From a virus: a stretch of 35,412 nt of DNA. The stretch spans positions 1 through 35,412 of IMG/VR virus record IMGVR_UViG_3300041809_000370; one strand, given 5' to 3'. A program made the position numbers and the translations under genes. Position 1 is the stretch's first letter. Each line of letters begins with the position of its first letter. This document shows, piece after piece, positions 5,839 to 12,319 of this stretch. Under the pieces are notes generated by a model. It had not been told where the DNA came from and did not search any database. It saw only the letters and a program-made list of their open reading frames with translations.

Positions 5839-6656
5839 GCCTTCACCGCCTTGGAGTCTCTGATCCGCTGAATGCGGTTCCGGTAGGCGATGGTCCCCTC
5901 TGCCGCCGTCGCCGGGCTCTTCTCGGTCCAGTGGTCGGCGAACTTCCGGTGGGCCTCCTCGGCAGCGCCTTCCTCGTTCAGGTCCGCGAGTACGGCGACG
6001 AAGTCCATCACCGCGTCCTCGTCCATCGCGTCGTCCTTCGGGGCCGGGGTGAACTCCGCTTCGACTGTCTTCGCGTCCCCCTTCACCACCGCAGGCTCGC
6101 CGCTGTGGGTCTGGGCAGGCGCGTCCTTGGCGTCCTGGAGCTCCTCGGGGGTATAGACAAAGCCATGGACCGCCTCTGGGCACTCCTCTCTGACCATCCG
6201 CGAGATGCAGCGGGCGAAAAGCATGTCCACCGGGTGGTTCTTCCAGTTGTTCTTCCCGGTGAGCCCCGCCTTCTGCGCCTCCTCAATCGTATAGGAGACC
6301 TCAACGGGCTTGTGGTTTGGTGAGCGCTGGAAGCGGATCCGGCAGATCTTGTCGGTCTTCTCCAGCACATCGACTTGGGCGTGCGGCAGGTTCTCCCGGA
6401 CCTTGATGTTCATGAGCTTCGCGCTGATCCCTGGGTGTCCGTCGATGACGTGGATCTCGTTGAGCGAGCGGATCATCGGCAGGTCCAGCTCCCGGCCGTA
6501 GAGCCCGATGATCAAAACCTGCTCCCACTTGCTTATACTTTTGGGGCAGAGCCCGGACATGAAGAGCTGCTTCGCCTGCTCCTGCATGACCTTCATTCCC
6601 TCGGAGGTCATCAGGGCCTTCTGTTCGTGGACGATCAGGCTATCTTGGGTATTCAT
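5835..6656 (-). CDS. RecT-like single-strand annealing recombinase
   Basis: In the 273-residue protein, residues about 25-170 follow the RecT-family pattern: LIIGLYGRELDLPMIRSLNEI, HVIDGHPGISAKLMNIKV, a strand-rich middle, YTIEEAQKAGL, KNNWKNHPVDMLFARCISR and GFVYTPEELQD. The C-terminal third is acidic and variable. Such proteins anneal complementary single strands and are normally paired with an exonuclease; a PD-(D/E)XK nuclease lies two genes downstream. The ATG at 6656 lies within the end of the small membrane-protein gene. Confidence 0.8.
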   Translation of the reverse strand: MNTQDSLIVHEQKALMTSEGMKVMQEQAKQLFMSGLCPKSISKWEQVLIIGLYGRELDLPMIRSLNEIHVIDGHPGISAKLMNIKVRENLPHAQVDVLEKTDKICRIRFQRSPNHKPVEVSYTIEEAQKAGLTGKNNWKNHPVDMLFARCISRMVREECPEAVHGFVYTPEELQDAKDAPAQTHSGEPAVVKGDAKTVEAEFTPAPKDDAMDEDAVMDFVAVLADLNEEGAAEEAHRKFADHWTEKSPATAAEGTIAYRNRIQRIRDSKAVKA

Positions 6657-6786
6657 TCCTTGCCTCCTGGCGCACTTGGGAGTGTCCGACGTAGAGCCCG
6701 ACCTGGACGCCGACGCAGAACACCGTGAGAATTACGAGAATGACGAGCAAAAAGCGTTGGATATTTTCCTCTATTTTGGGGGACAT
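6640..6786 (-). CDS. 48-residue single-TM protein
   Basis: The gene encodes MSPKIEENIQRF, then a hydrophobic span (LLVILVILTVFCVGVQVGLYV), then a polar tail. ATG 6786 overlaps the upstream TAA by one base (TAATG) and has AGGGAGA about 8 nt upstream; the stop is TAG 6640-6642, just inside the RecT-like gene. The single membrane span with charged flanks, a strong ribosome site and tight coupling support a real gene. A membrane protein in a recombination operon is unexpected; function unknown. Confidence 0.65.
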   Translation of the reverse strand: MSPKIEENIQRFLLVILVILTVFCVGVQVGLYVGHSQVRQEARNEYPR

Positions 6787-7109
6787 TAAAAGTCTCCCTT
6801 CTGCGCCATCTCCGCGTCATAGGCGGCATGGATCATCTTCCGGGCCTCCTCCGCCTGGTCCCTTGAGCCCCAGGAGAAGATATCCGTCCAGACGCCGTCT
6901 TTGTGCTGGCGCTGGGGGACTGAGAGCCAGAAGCCACCGTTTGAGCGGCCCATCAGCTTGAACCCGCAGACCTGACAAATGATAGACCCGTCCGTGTTGA
7001 GGAAGTCCAGGTCCACCACCATGCGCGGATTGTCTCCTGAAGGCGGGATATAGAACTTGTCGATGTGGACTGTTGGCTTCTTCTCGGAAGCCTCAGAAGG
7101 GGATGTCAT
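6786..7109 (-). CDS. SpoVG-like protein, second of a tandem pair
   Basis: From ATG 7109 (GGAGG 9 nt upstream) the protein has 107 residues. The core GFKLMGRSNGGFWLSVPQ, then DGVWTDIFSW and ARKMIHAAYD, aligns with the SpoVG pattern of conserved ID/EG-x-x-G-x-F-V-x-x-P...G...DI...A-Y. An N-terminal extension (HIDKFYIPPSGDNPRMVVDL) and a C-V-C pair (IICQVCGF) set it apart from the upstream paralogue. It overlaps that gene by 17 bp. SpoVG proteins bind nucleic acid; a role in phage DNA or RNA handling is inferred. Confidence 0.7.
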   Translation of the reverse strand: MTSPSEASEKKPTVHIDKFYIPPSGDNPRMVVDLDFLNTDGSIICQVCGFKLMGRSNGGFWLSVPQRQHKDGVWTDIFSWGSRDQAEEARKMIHAAYDAEMAQKGDF

Positions 7110-7401
7110 CGGACTTGGCCTCCTCCGAGCGAGGGTTGGCCCCGGACCCTGCCTCCTGGTGGTAGGCGTCCAGGATGAGGTTCTGAAGCTCGTCTCGGAT
7201 CGCCTTTGAAGCCGGGAAGTAGATGTCCTGGTACTCGCCCGCCGTTGTTTTCTTGCTGGGCATCGAAACGAAAAGGCCGTGCTTCCCCTCAATGACCCGC
7301 AGGCCCGTCAAATAGATCAGGTCGGCCACCTTCACCGAGGCGAGAGCCCGCATTGCGTCCTTCTCAAACAATGAGACTCGAACTTGGCTGAAATTGCTCA
7401 C
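7093..7401 (-). CDS. SpoVG family protein with SSB-type C-terminal tail
   Basis: The 102-residue protein starts at GTG 7401 with GGAGGAACG directly upstream. Residues 8-85 match SpoVG: VRVSLFEKDAMRALASV, LRVIEGKHGLFVSMPSK, GEYQDIYFPAS and LQNLILDAY. The last residues are acidic and end in SDDIPF, the same as the terminal peptide by which bacterial SSB recruits partner enzymes. This suggests an SSB-like role in the annealing/replication module. It is preceded by a hairpin terminator and followed by a second SpoVG-like gene. Confidence 0.75.
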   Translation of the reverse strand: MSNFSQVRVSLFEKDAMRALASVKVADLIYLTGLRVIEGKHGLFVSMPSKKTTAGEYQDIYFPASKAIRDELQNLILDAYHQEAGSGANPRSEEAKSDDIPF

Positions 7402-7418
7402 CGTTCCTCCAAAGGAAA

Positions 7419-7446
7419 GGGGCCGGAGGAAAGCTCCCCCGGCCCC
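7419..7446 (-). terminator. Intrinsic terminator after the DUF932-type gene
   Basis: GGGGCCGG (7419-7426) pairs with CCGGCCCC (7439-7446), and an inner GGA/TCC pairing closes on a small loop. On the minus strand it is followed by TTTCCTTT. It lies between the stop of the DUF932-type gene (7464) and the SpoVG ribosome site, so it may reduce read-through between the two. Confidence 0.6.
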
Positions 7447-7463
7447 GTGGTCTCCTTCTCTTC

Positions 7464-8591
7464 CTAGTTCCTTGAGCGCTTGCTCTCTTCGATCAGCGGC
7501 AGGGGCAGGTCGCGGCTCAGCAAGCTCGCTCCCAGCCTCTCCAGGTCGTAGCGCAGGTCAGCGTTCTTCTGCTGGCGTCCCGCTCCGGTGACCCCGTTGA
7601 TGAAGTCGAACTTGGTGACCGGACCTCCAGCAGCCTCGCGGAGCATCTCCTCCGTGGCCGAGGAAATGATGGACTCGGAGAGTCCTTCTTCTTTCGCCAG
7701 GGACTTCAGCCGCTCCACGGGTTTGTCAATCTGCTCCTTGACCGAGGCCGCCATCAGCCTGCTCATCTCGCGGGCCGCCGGGAGGCTCGCCCTCAGCGCG
7801 TCCGTCACCACCGAAAGCACCCGCTCAGTGCGCCCGGCGTGCCTAACGTACCAGACGCCGCCCTCAAGATCGGCAGCTCGGCCGATCATGCCGTTCCCGC
7901 AGTTGAGCCGCCAGACCATCGGCTCGATCCTTACCGCGCGCTTGCCGACCTCGGAGTTGGAGATCGAAACGCCGAACTCGATGACGTCCCCAACCTTGAC
8001 CTCGTGGCGCTCCCTGCGCCAGCTCAGCTTCAGGTGGAAGGATTCTTCTCCGATCTCCAGCATCCGGACATCGGCACTGGTGGCCTCTTCGATCTTTTCT
8101 AGGATCTCCAGGACGTCCAGGTCATCGACCGGGACATAGCGTTCGGAAAGGAAGGCCCTGCCGACCGAGATGCCCCTCGGGCTCACGGAGCGGAGGAGCA
8201 TCTGCTTCTCCTTGTTCGCCTGCATCCAGGCCTGGAGGTTGATCGAAACGAGCCGCTCATCGTGCGCAAGGCAGGCCCGGAGGTAGCCGGGAAAGTTGAG
8301 CCGTTCCCCGTTCGAAGGCCCTACCAGGCCCGCGAGCTGGAAGAAGGCCCCGTCCGTTAGGGCGTACATCTTCTGGTCCACGGAGCTCTTGATGACGTGG
8401 CCCTTGACCCCCTTGATGATCTCCTGCTGGCCGCCATAGACGATGGAGCCGGGCTTCACGCCCCTGTCCTCTGGCGTCAGCTCCTTCGCCCGCTCGCGGG
8501 TGATTTGGAGCACTTCCCCGAAGGCCGCGCCGCGATCTTGGCGTGGCTTCGAGATGATTCCTTTCGTCTGGATTAGTTCTGCGAGTTCCAT
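7464..8591 (-). CDS. DUF932 (TIGR03299-like) phage/plasmid protein
   Basis: The start is ATG 8591 with GGAGGCACCAA upstream, giving 375 residues; an upstream frame extension has no ribosome site. The pattern matches DUF932: an N-terminal region with YALTDGAFFQLAGLVG and RACLAHDERLVSINLQAWM, a central beta-rich region (VRMLEIGEESFHLKLSW, VGDVIEFGVSISNSEVGKRA, VWRLNCGNGMIG) and a helical C-terminus. This family is common on phages and plasmids beside recombination genes, and its biochemical role is unsettled. Stop is TAG. Confidence 0.75.
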   Translation of the reverse strand: MELAELIQTKGIISKPRQDRGAAFGEVLQITRERAKELTPEDRGVKPGSIVYGGQQEIIKGVKGHVIKSSVDQKMYALTDGAFFQLAGLVGPSNGERLNFPGYLRACLAHDERLVSINLQAWMQANKEKQMLLRSVSPRGISVGRAFLSERYVPVDDLDVLEILEKIEEATSADVRMLEIGEESFHLKLSWRRERHEVKVGDVIEFGVSISNSEVGKRAVRIEPMVWRLNCGNGMIGRAADLEGGVWYVRHAGRTERVLSVVTDALRASLPAAREMSRLMAASVKEQIDKPVERLKSLAKEEGLSESIISSATEEMLREAAGGPVTKFDFINGVTGAGRQQKNADLRYDLERLGASLLSRDLPLPLIEESKRSRN

Positions 8592-8660
8592 TTGGTGCCT
8601 CCATGCTGGAGTACTGCATTGGGCGTGCCTCATCGGCCACGGTGTGCCCAGACCGCAGGA

Positions 8661-8688
8661 CGCCGGGCGATGTCATCGGTCCCCGGCG
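8661..8688 (-). terminator. Stop-proximal hairpin
   Basis: CGCCGGG (8661-8667) pairs with CCCGGCG (8682-8688), with a nested CGATG/CATCG helix inside. It begins 8 nt after the TAA at 8696-8698 and has no T-run. It could be a processing or stabilising hairpin. The 104-bp gap 8592-8695 holds nothing else I can identify. Confidence 0.4.
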
Positions 8689-8695
8689 TTTCGGC

Positions 8696-8980
8696 TTACT
8701 GTCTGTGGAGCCCTCCCCGGTCCCGCCAGCCAGCGTCGTAGGCCGACATGATGAAGTTGCTCGTGGGGTTGTGACCCATCGAGAGGAAGGCGAACTGGAG
8801 CAGAAGCCTCTCCCCGTTCGCGGCGATCTCCGCGAAGTGGGGCGTCGAGCCGGGGTTTTCTGTCAGCACGATCACGTTCGCGGCGAAATTCCGCTCCAGC
8901 ATCTCGATCGGGCGGCTGCACTCGGCGGCGGCCTTGACGAGCTGCTCGGCGGTTAGAGTCTTGAGGTCCATCACTGCCAC
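8696..8980 (-). CDS. Hypothetical phage early protein
   Basis: The GTG start at 8980 has GAGG 5 nt upstream; ATG 8971 (TGATG junction) is an alternative. The 94 residues begin with a helix (LKTLTAEQLVKAAAECSRP) and continue with IEMLERNFAANVIVLTENPG and a Gly/Asn-containing C-terminus. No recognised family. Its start overlaps the end of the 60-residue gene upstream. Confidence 0.6.
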   Translation of the reverse strand: MAVMDLKTLTAEQLVKAAAECSRPIEMLERNFAANVIVLTENPGSTPHFAEIAANGERLLLQFAFLSMGHNPTSNFIMSAYDAGWRDRGGLHRQ

Positions 8981-9153
8981 GCGAACCTCGGCTCCCGCGC
9001 CAGCTTCCGGTCCATCGCCTCGCGGATCGCGATCTGCCCGGAGGTCAGCAGGTGGATGCGTCCCTTCTCGATCTGGTCCTGCGCGTAGAGCGCGGCGTGG
9101 GTCAGCGCCTTACGCAAGAGCTGGCCTTTGGTCAGGTTCATGGGCTTCTTCAT
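8971..9153 (-). CDS. 60-residue basic helical protein
   Basis: ATG 9153 is preceded by AAAGGAGACCTCC. The product is basic and helical (KGQLLRKALTHAALYAQDQI, then REAMDRKLAREPRF). It is one of a run of short early proteins; function unknown. Confidence 0.6.
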   Translation of the reverse strand: MKKPMNLTKGQLLRKALTHAALYAQDQIEKGRIHLLTSGQIAIREAMDRKLAREPRFAWQ

Positions 9154-9188
9154 GGAGGTCTCCTTTGTTTGAGGTTGGGATTGGTTGA

Positions 9189-9506
9189 TTAAAGAGTCGT
9201 GCTTTCTGCATTCGGATCATCGACGCCGTTCTGTCCACGATCGTTGGGGTCGTCGGCTGCCGCTTCCTGCTCGCGCCAGTATTCGTCGAACTTGGATTGC
9301 TCTTTCTGAAGCTCGTCAAGCTTGCGCTCGTAGAGATGCTTCTCTTGCTTCGCCAGCTCCAGAAAGTTGATCGGCAGGTTGGCGTCCTTGCTCAGGCCAT
9401 CCCAGTAGCTGATCGCGATGCCGAGCATGGTCTCAAAAAGATTCTGCTCGTCCTCATCCAGGATCAGCTCCGGGACCAATTCGTCTTCATTGGCTTTGAT
9501 CTTCAT
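9189..9506 (-). CDS. Acidic coiled-coil protein
   Basis: The 105-residue protein is strongly acidic, with a helical/coiled-coil core (LAKQEKHLYERKLDELQKEQ) and a disordered Asp/Asn/Gly-rich tail. ATG 9506 has GGAGGCAAG directly upstream. Small acidic early proteins are sometimes DNA mimics or host-enzyme inhibitors, but nothing here shows that specifically. Confidence 0.65.
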   Translation of the reverse strand: MKIKANEDELVPELILDEDEQNLFETMLGIAISYWDGLSKDANLPINFLELAKQEKHLYERKLDELQKEQSKFDEYWREQEAAADDPNDRGQNGVDDPNAESTTL

Positions 9507-9523
9507 TCTTGCCTCCGCTTGGG

Positions 9524-9539
9524 GATGCCCGAGGGCATC
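9524..9539 (-). terminator. Stop-proximal hairpin
   Basis: GATGCC/GGCATC form a 6-bp stem with a CTCG tetraloop on the minus strand, 2 nt after the TAA of the 63-residue gene. No T-run follows. It is one of several hairpins placed just after stop codons in this window. Confidence 0.4.
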
Positions 9540-9541
9540 GG

Positions 9542-9733
9542 TTAGTGAATCCTTTCTCCGACCTTGTTGAAAAGAATCTTGAACCTGAGCACTTTCGCGT
9601 TCGTCATCAGCGCCGCCTTGAAGCTCGCCGCCGTCTGGATGCTTCCTGTCTTCCTCGCGTTCGCCAGGTTCCGCGCCATCGCCGCGTGGAAGGCGAGAAG
9701 CTTCTTAAATTTGCCGAGTGGGTTGCGATTCAT
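9542..9733 (-). CDS. 63-residue basic protein, first gene of the early block
   Basis: ATG 9733 has AGGGGA upstream, in the T-rich tail of the terminator at 9751-9780. The product is basic and helical (MNRNPLGKFKKLLAFHAAMA, NLANARKTGSIQTAASFKAA). It could bind nucleic acid. How it is transcribed is unclear, because only 17 bp separate its ATG from the terminator. Confidence 0.55.
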   Translation of the reverse strand: MNRNPLGKFKKLLAFHAAMARNLANARKTGSIQTAASFKAALMTNAKVLRFKILFNKVGERIH

Positions 9734-9750
9734 GGAGTCCCCTAAAAAGC

Positions 9751-9780
9751 AAAAAGGCCCTGCGGGATGCAGAGCCTTTT
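9751..9780. terminator. Bidirectional intrinsic terminator
   Basis: GGC-CTGC (9756-9763) pairs with GCAG-GCC (9769-9776) around a GGGAT loop with one internal mismatch. A-runs flank one side and T-runs the other (9751-9755, 9777-9780), and on the minus strand the stem is followed by TTTTTGCTTTTT. This is the best-formed terminator in the window and separates the hairpin-rich noncoding segment from the early genes. Confidence 0.75.
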
Positions 9781-10122
9781 AGCAGTGGGGAGGAGACTCG
9801 CTCCTCCCCCGTCCTCGATCCCCTTCGCTCTTCCCTGTCGTATCCGGTCCGGCCTCTCGGCGGTCCTCTGGGTCCCTGCTCGGGGGTTTCTTCCTCGGTG
9901 CCCTTCGAGAAGGGCCGCGCCACGTCCCAGGTGGCGTCTAGGTATTCCCCGCGCTAGGGGTTCGGGCCTCACCTTGTTGGCCCCCGGTTGCCGCTGCTTG
10001 GCTTCGATCCGCCTCTGGATGGAGCGCCCGCTAAGGGCCTCGCTCTGCATCCGGGAAGATCTCCCTCGTCGCTTGGCTGTCAATGAACTTGGTCTTGGCG
10101 CTTGGCAGTGGCTTCCGGCCAC
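9751..10122 (-). ncRNA. Candidate structured noncoding RNA or long leader
   Basis: No frame here looks like a protein gene: the longest minus-strand frame runs through the terminator and is Arg/Gly/Pro-biased. The minus-strand sequence starts just after a TATAAT (10129-10134), opens with GTGGC-CGGAA-GCCAC (10108-10122), and contains further hairpins at 9964-9983, 9947-9960, 9918-9936 (6 bp), 9901-9914 and 9787-9809 (9 bp perfect, GGGGAGGAG/CTCCTCCCC). It ends at the terminator. It does not show the conserved landmarks of tmRNA or RNase P RNA that I know. A decayed gene is the main alternative. Confidence 0.35.
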
Positions 10123-10260
10123 AAGGGAATTATAGGGGATGGCTGGATTATAGGGAAGCTTTATTTCTCCTTTTTTGGGGCAATTTTAGGGCCTGTTTTA
10201 TGGGCCTTAGAGGCATTTTATGGTGTTTTCTTGATTTTGAGGGGGGTAAGAACATACCCG
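10123..10260 (-). promoter_or_regulatory. AT-rich control region with two TATAAT boxes
   Basis: This stretch is clearly AT-richer than the rest of the window. On the minus strand, CCCTATAAT occurs twice, with the boxes at 10147-10152 and 10129-10134, 18 bp apart. Neither has a convincing TTGACA at 16-18 bp (the lower box has TTCCCT at 17). It is the most likely place for a promoter serving the noncoding segment and possibly the early genes. Confidence 0.45.
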
Positions 10261-10271
10261 ACCCCCCTTTT
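10241..10271 (+). terminator. G7/C7-type hairpin with T-run, plus strand
   Basis: GGGGGGT (10241-10247) pairs with ACCCCCC (10261-10267), followed by TTTT (10268-10271). It would stop plus-strand transcription into the lysis genes; no plus-strand gene is evident before it. Confidence 0.4.
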
Positions 10272-10375
10272 GAACCGATCCTAGGGCATCCTGGCGCGAT
10301 TCATAGGGGTCTTAAAAAGGCCATCCATAAGAAAACCCCCGAACCTACCCTTTCGGGCCAGTCCAGGGGTCTTCG

Positions 10376-10411
10376 TTCCGAGCTGGGAGGGGGGGACCTT
10401 GCAGCTCGGAA
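10376..10411 (-). terminator. Hairpin directly after the NlpC/P60-like gene
   Basis: TTCCGAGCTG (10376-10385) and CAGCTCGGAA (10402-10411) form a 10-bp perfect stem with a 16-nt loop, 2 nt after the TAG at 10414-10416. It has no T-run, so it may mark the 3' end of late mRNA rather than terminate by itself. Bases 10272-10375 hold no gene I can support. Confidence 0.5.
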
Positions 10412-10413
10412 TC

Positions 10414-11010
10414 CTAGCGCACGAGGTAGGCCAGCGGGCTCTCGGGGAAGTCCCCCGGCTTCATCTCGCCCTCGCCGAGGTAGACCGGGACCAATGAAAG
10501 CTTCGGGTGGATCGCCCAAAGCCCCGCCTCCGCGATCACCTCGGCCGTCGTCGAACAAACCGATGCGTGCTTGGTCGAGTTGTAATGGTGCGAGATCCTG
10601 GATGCCGCGCTCTTAAAGCCCATCCGGCAGAGCAGGTCCAGTCCGAGCGCCTTGCCGATGAACCCGAAGTCGTAGGGCTCCGGCGGTGGACCGAGAAACC
10701 TGAGTGCCCGGTCCTGCGCCGCTCTGATGGCCTTCTTGTCGTCGAAGATGTCCTTGCCCTTGAGCTTCAAGCGGAAGACATCGACGCGATGCCAGGGAAC
10801 CTTAGCCAGCGCGAAGAGATGGGCCGCTGGGGGATTCTGCTCGATCGCCGTGCCGGATTCTGGATCGTAGACCATGGCGACGTGCGAATAGCTGGAGAGG
10901 CCCGGCTCGTCCTTTTCTCCGAACTCGATCAAAGCACCGATCAACCCGTGGTTGCGGTAGAGCAGGATATCGAACGGCTTGAGCTGTGCCGGGCGGTCGG
11001 GGCGCTTCAT
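10414..11010 (-). CDS. Permuted NlpC/P60 (YiiX/YebB-like) papain-fold enzyme
   Basis: The 198-residue protein opens with KPFDILLYRNHGLIGALIEFGE, then SSYSHVAMVYDPESGTAIEQ with the candidate catalytic His, and much later ASVCSTTAEVIAEAGL with the candidate Cys. His before Cys is the circularly permuted NlpC/P60 order seen in YiiX-type proteins, which act on peptidoglycan peptides or on amide/ester bonds of lipids. No signal peptide. I start it at ATG 11010, next to the TAA of the upstream gene; ATG 11046 would overlap that gene by 35 bp. It closes the lysis block, so a role in host-wall breakdown is likely but not proven. Confidence 0.65.
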   Translation of the reverse strand: MKRPDRPAQLKPFDILLYRNHGLIGALIEFGEKDEPGLSSYSHVAMVYDPESGTAIEQNPPAAHLFALAKVPWHRVDVFRLKLKGKDIFDDKKAIRAAQDRALRFLGPPPEPYDFGFIGKALGLDLLCRMGFKSAASRISHHYNSTKHASVCSTTAEVIAEAGLWAIHPKLSLVPVYLGEGEMKPGDFPESPLAYLVR

Positions 11011-11011
11011 C

Positions 11012-11767
11012 TTACCAGCTCTTGCTGAAGCCAACGTGGCCGCCATGGTTGTCCGCGAGGATGCCGACCTCTATGGTCTCGAAGTTGAAGACCGGGCCGC
11101 CGCATACATGCCCAGCGACCGGCGCATCCGGCGTGCCGACGTTGACGTCCCCGCCAAGTGTCAGGCCCGCACCGTAGTTCGCCCCCCACTGCCAGGTCGT
11201 CTGCCAGCCGATGTAAAAGCCCGCTGCTGCGGCGTTGAAGTCCCCATGGTTGACGTCGAACATCGTCGCCATGGTAACCCAGGTGTTCTCAATGTATGAA
11301 GCCCCGGCGCTGGGGCTGACGGGGACAGCCATCTCCATCGGGGAGGCGGCAGCCGCGAAAGCGTGGGATGCCAGGAGCAAGAAGCCGATCAGGAGCGCGG
11401 CGCCCGCAGGGGGAACTGAGGGAGCGGCAGAAGGTGCGGGGACTGCCGCAGATGGTTGAGCGGCGGCCTTTGGGAGACTGGCGAGGACCGCATTGATCAC
11501 CGGGACGGCGCCGGGATGGCCCGCTTGGATCGCCTTGATCACGACCGGGGCTGCATCTTCGAGCAAGACCTCCGCCTCCTGGCCCTGGGCAGTTCCGAAC
11601 CAGGCCACGATGCTCTTGTACTTGGCGATGACGATGGCCACCACGCCTGTCACCGCGGCATAGGCAGCCGCCACCCAAGCCGAGATCCCGCCGGCCACTG
11701 CGGGCGCCGCCGCCGTTCCTGTCACCGCAAGCGCGGTCGTTACTGCTGCTGTGCTGCTGACGTCCAT
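11012..11767 (-). CDS. Membrane protein with holin-like N-terminus and secreted beta-rich C-terminus
   Basis: ATG 11767 has GGAGGCAAC upstream. In the 251 residues, about 18-55 are hydrophobic and Ala-rich (SAWVAAAYAAVTGVVAIVIA), followed by an amphipathic stretch and a Pro/Ala linker. Around 133-155 is a signal-peptide-like segment (GAALLIGFLLLASHAFA, with an AxA-type site), followed by about 95 residues rich in Gly, Thr and aromatic strands (FYIGWQTTWQWGANYGAGLTL) ending in GFSKSW, an aromatic terminus like that of outer-membrane beta proteins. It follows the endolysin gene. It may combine holin and outer-membrane (spanin-like) functions; that is inference. Confidence 0.6.
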   Translation of the reverse strand: MDVSSTAAVTTALAVTGTAAAPAVAGGISAWVAAAYAAVTGVVAIVIAKYKSIVAWFGTAQGQEAEVLLEDAAPVVIKAIQAGHPGAVPVINAVLASLPKAAAQPSAAVPAPSAAPSVPPAGAALLIGFLLLASHAFAAAASPMEMAVPVSPSAGASYIENTWVTMATMFDVNHGDFNAAAAGFYIGWQTTWQWGANYGAGLTLGGDVNVGTPDAPVAGHVCGGPVFNFETIEVGILADNHGGHVGFSKSW

Positions 11768-11785
11768 GTTGCCTCCGTTGTTGGG

Positions 11786-12319
11786 CTAGAGCCCGGACTC
11801 TTCGCGGTTAAGCCACCCGCGAAGGAACTGCCTGTCGTTGATGTGGTTGTTCGAGATCTCCAGGTAAGCCTCGGCCCGGATCCAGCAAAAGGAGGCGAGA
11901 AGCCACTTCGGGATCGCCTGCTTTAAGGCGTCGATCGTGGAAGGACCCATCTGGCCGTCGACCAGGACCTGTATCCCTTGGTCGAGGAGCGCGTTCTGAA
12001 GAAGTTTGACCACCGATGCAATGCCCTCGTTGACGGCGGCACCGAAGACATGGGCTTGAAGCAGATCAGGGACCGAATCGATCCCCCAGGCGGTCCACTT
12101 CTCCGCATAGTATTCCTGGGCTCGGGCGTTGACGGCTGGATCGGTGGCGACCGGGCGGCCTGCCGCTTCGGCAGCATCGGCCAGGGCGAAGATCGGGTCG
12201 CCTGGATTGCTCGCCTCGTCAATGCCGAAAACAGTTCGGCCCCCGGTGTCTCCGGGGACCTTCTCGTCGACCTTGCCCTCGTCTTGGATCAAGGGCGGAT
12301 AGACATCAGAAAAGCTCAC
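11786..12319 (-). CDS. Endolysin, GH108 lysozyme with peptidoglycan-binding domain
   Basis: The 177-residue protein matches the GH108/PG_binding_3 layout: LIQDEGKVDEKVPGDTGG with catalytic-type Glu14, TVFGID, YYAEKWTAWGIDSVP, then VFGAAVNEGIASVVKLLQ, VDGQMGPSTIDAL and a C-terminal LRGWLNR. GH108 enzymes cleave the glycan strand of peptidoglycan. It lacks a signal peptide, so it needs a holin. It starts with GTG overlapping the upstream stop as GTGA, with GGAGTGAGAC nearby. Confidence 0.85.
   Translation of the reverse strand: MSFSDVYPPLIQDEGKVDEKVPGDTGGRTVFGIDEASNPGDPIFALADAAEAAGRPVATDPAVNARAQEYYAEKWTAWGIDSVPDLLQAHVFGAAVNEGIASVVKLLQNALLDQGIQVLVDGQMGPSTIDALKQAIPKWLLASFCWIRAEAYLEISNNHINDRQFLRGWLNREESGL

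Noticed and set aside
9742-10122. Minus-strand frame of about 126 codons in the noncoding region
   Set aside because: It runs through the terminator hairpin, is dominated by Arg, Gly and Pro, and has no ribosome site; read as noncoding or decayed.
9751-10122. tmRNA or RNase P RNA
   Set aside because: The conserved sequences of those RNAs that I know were not found in the segment.
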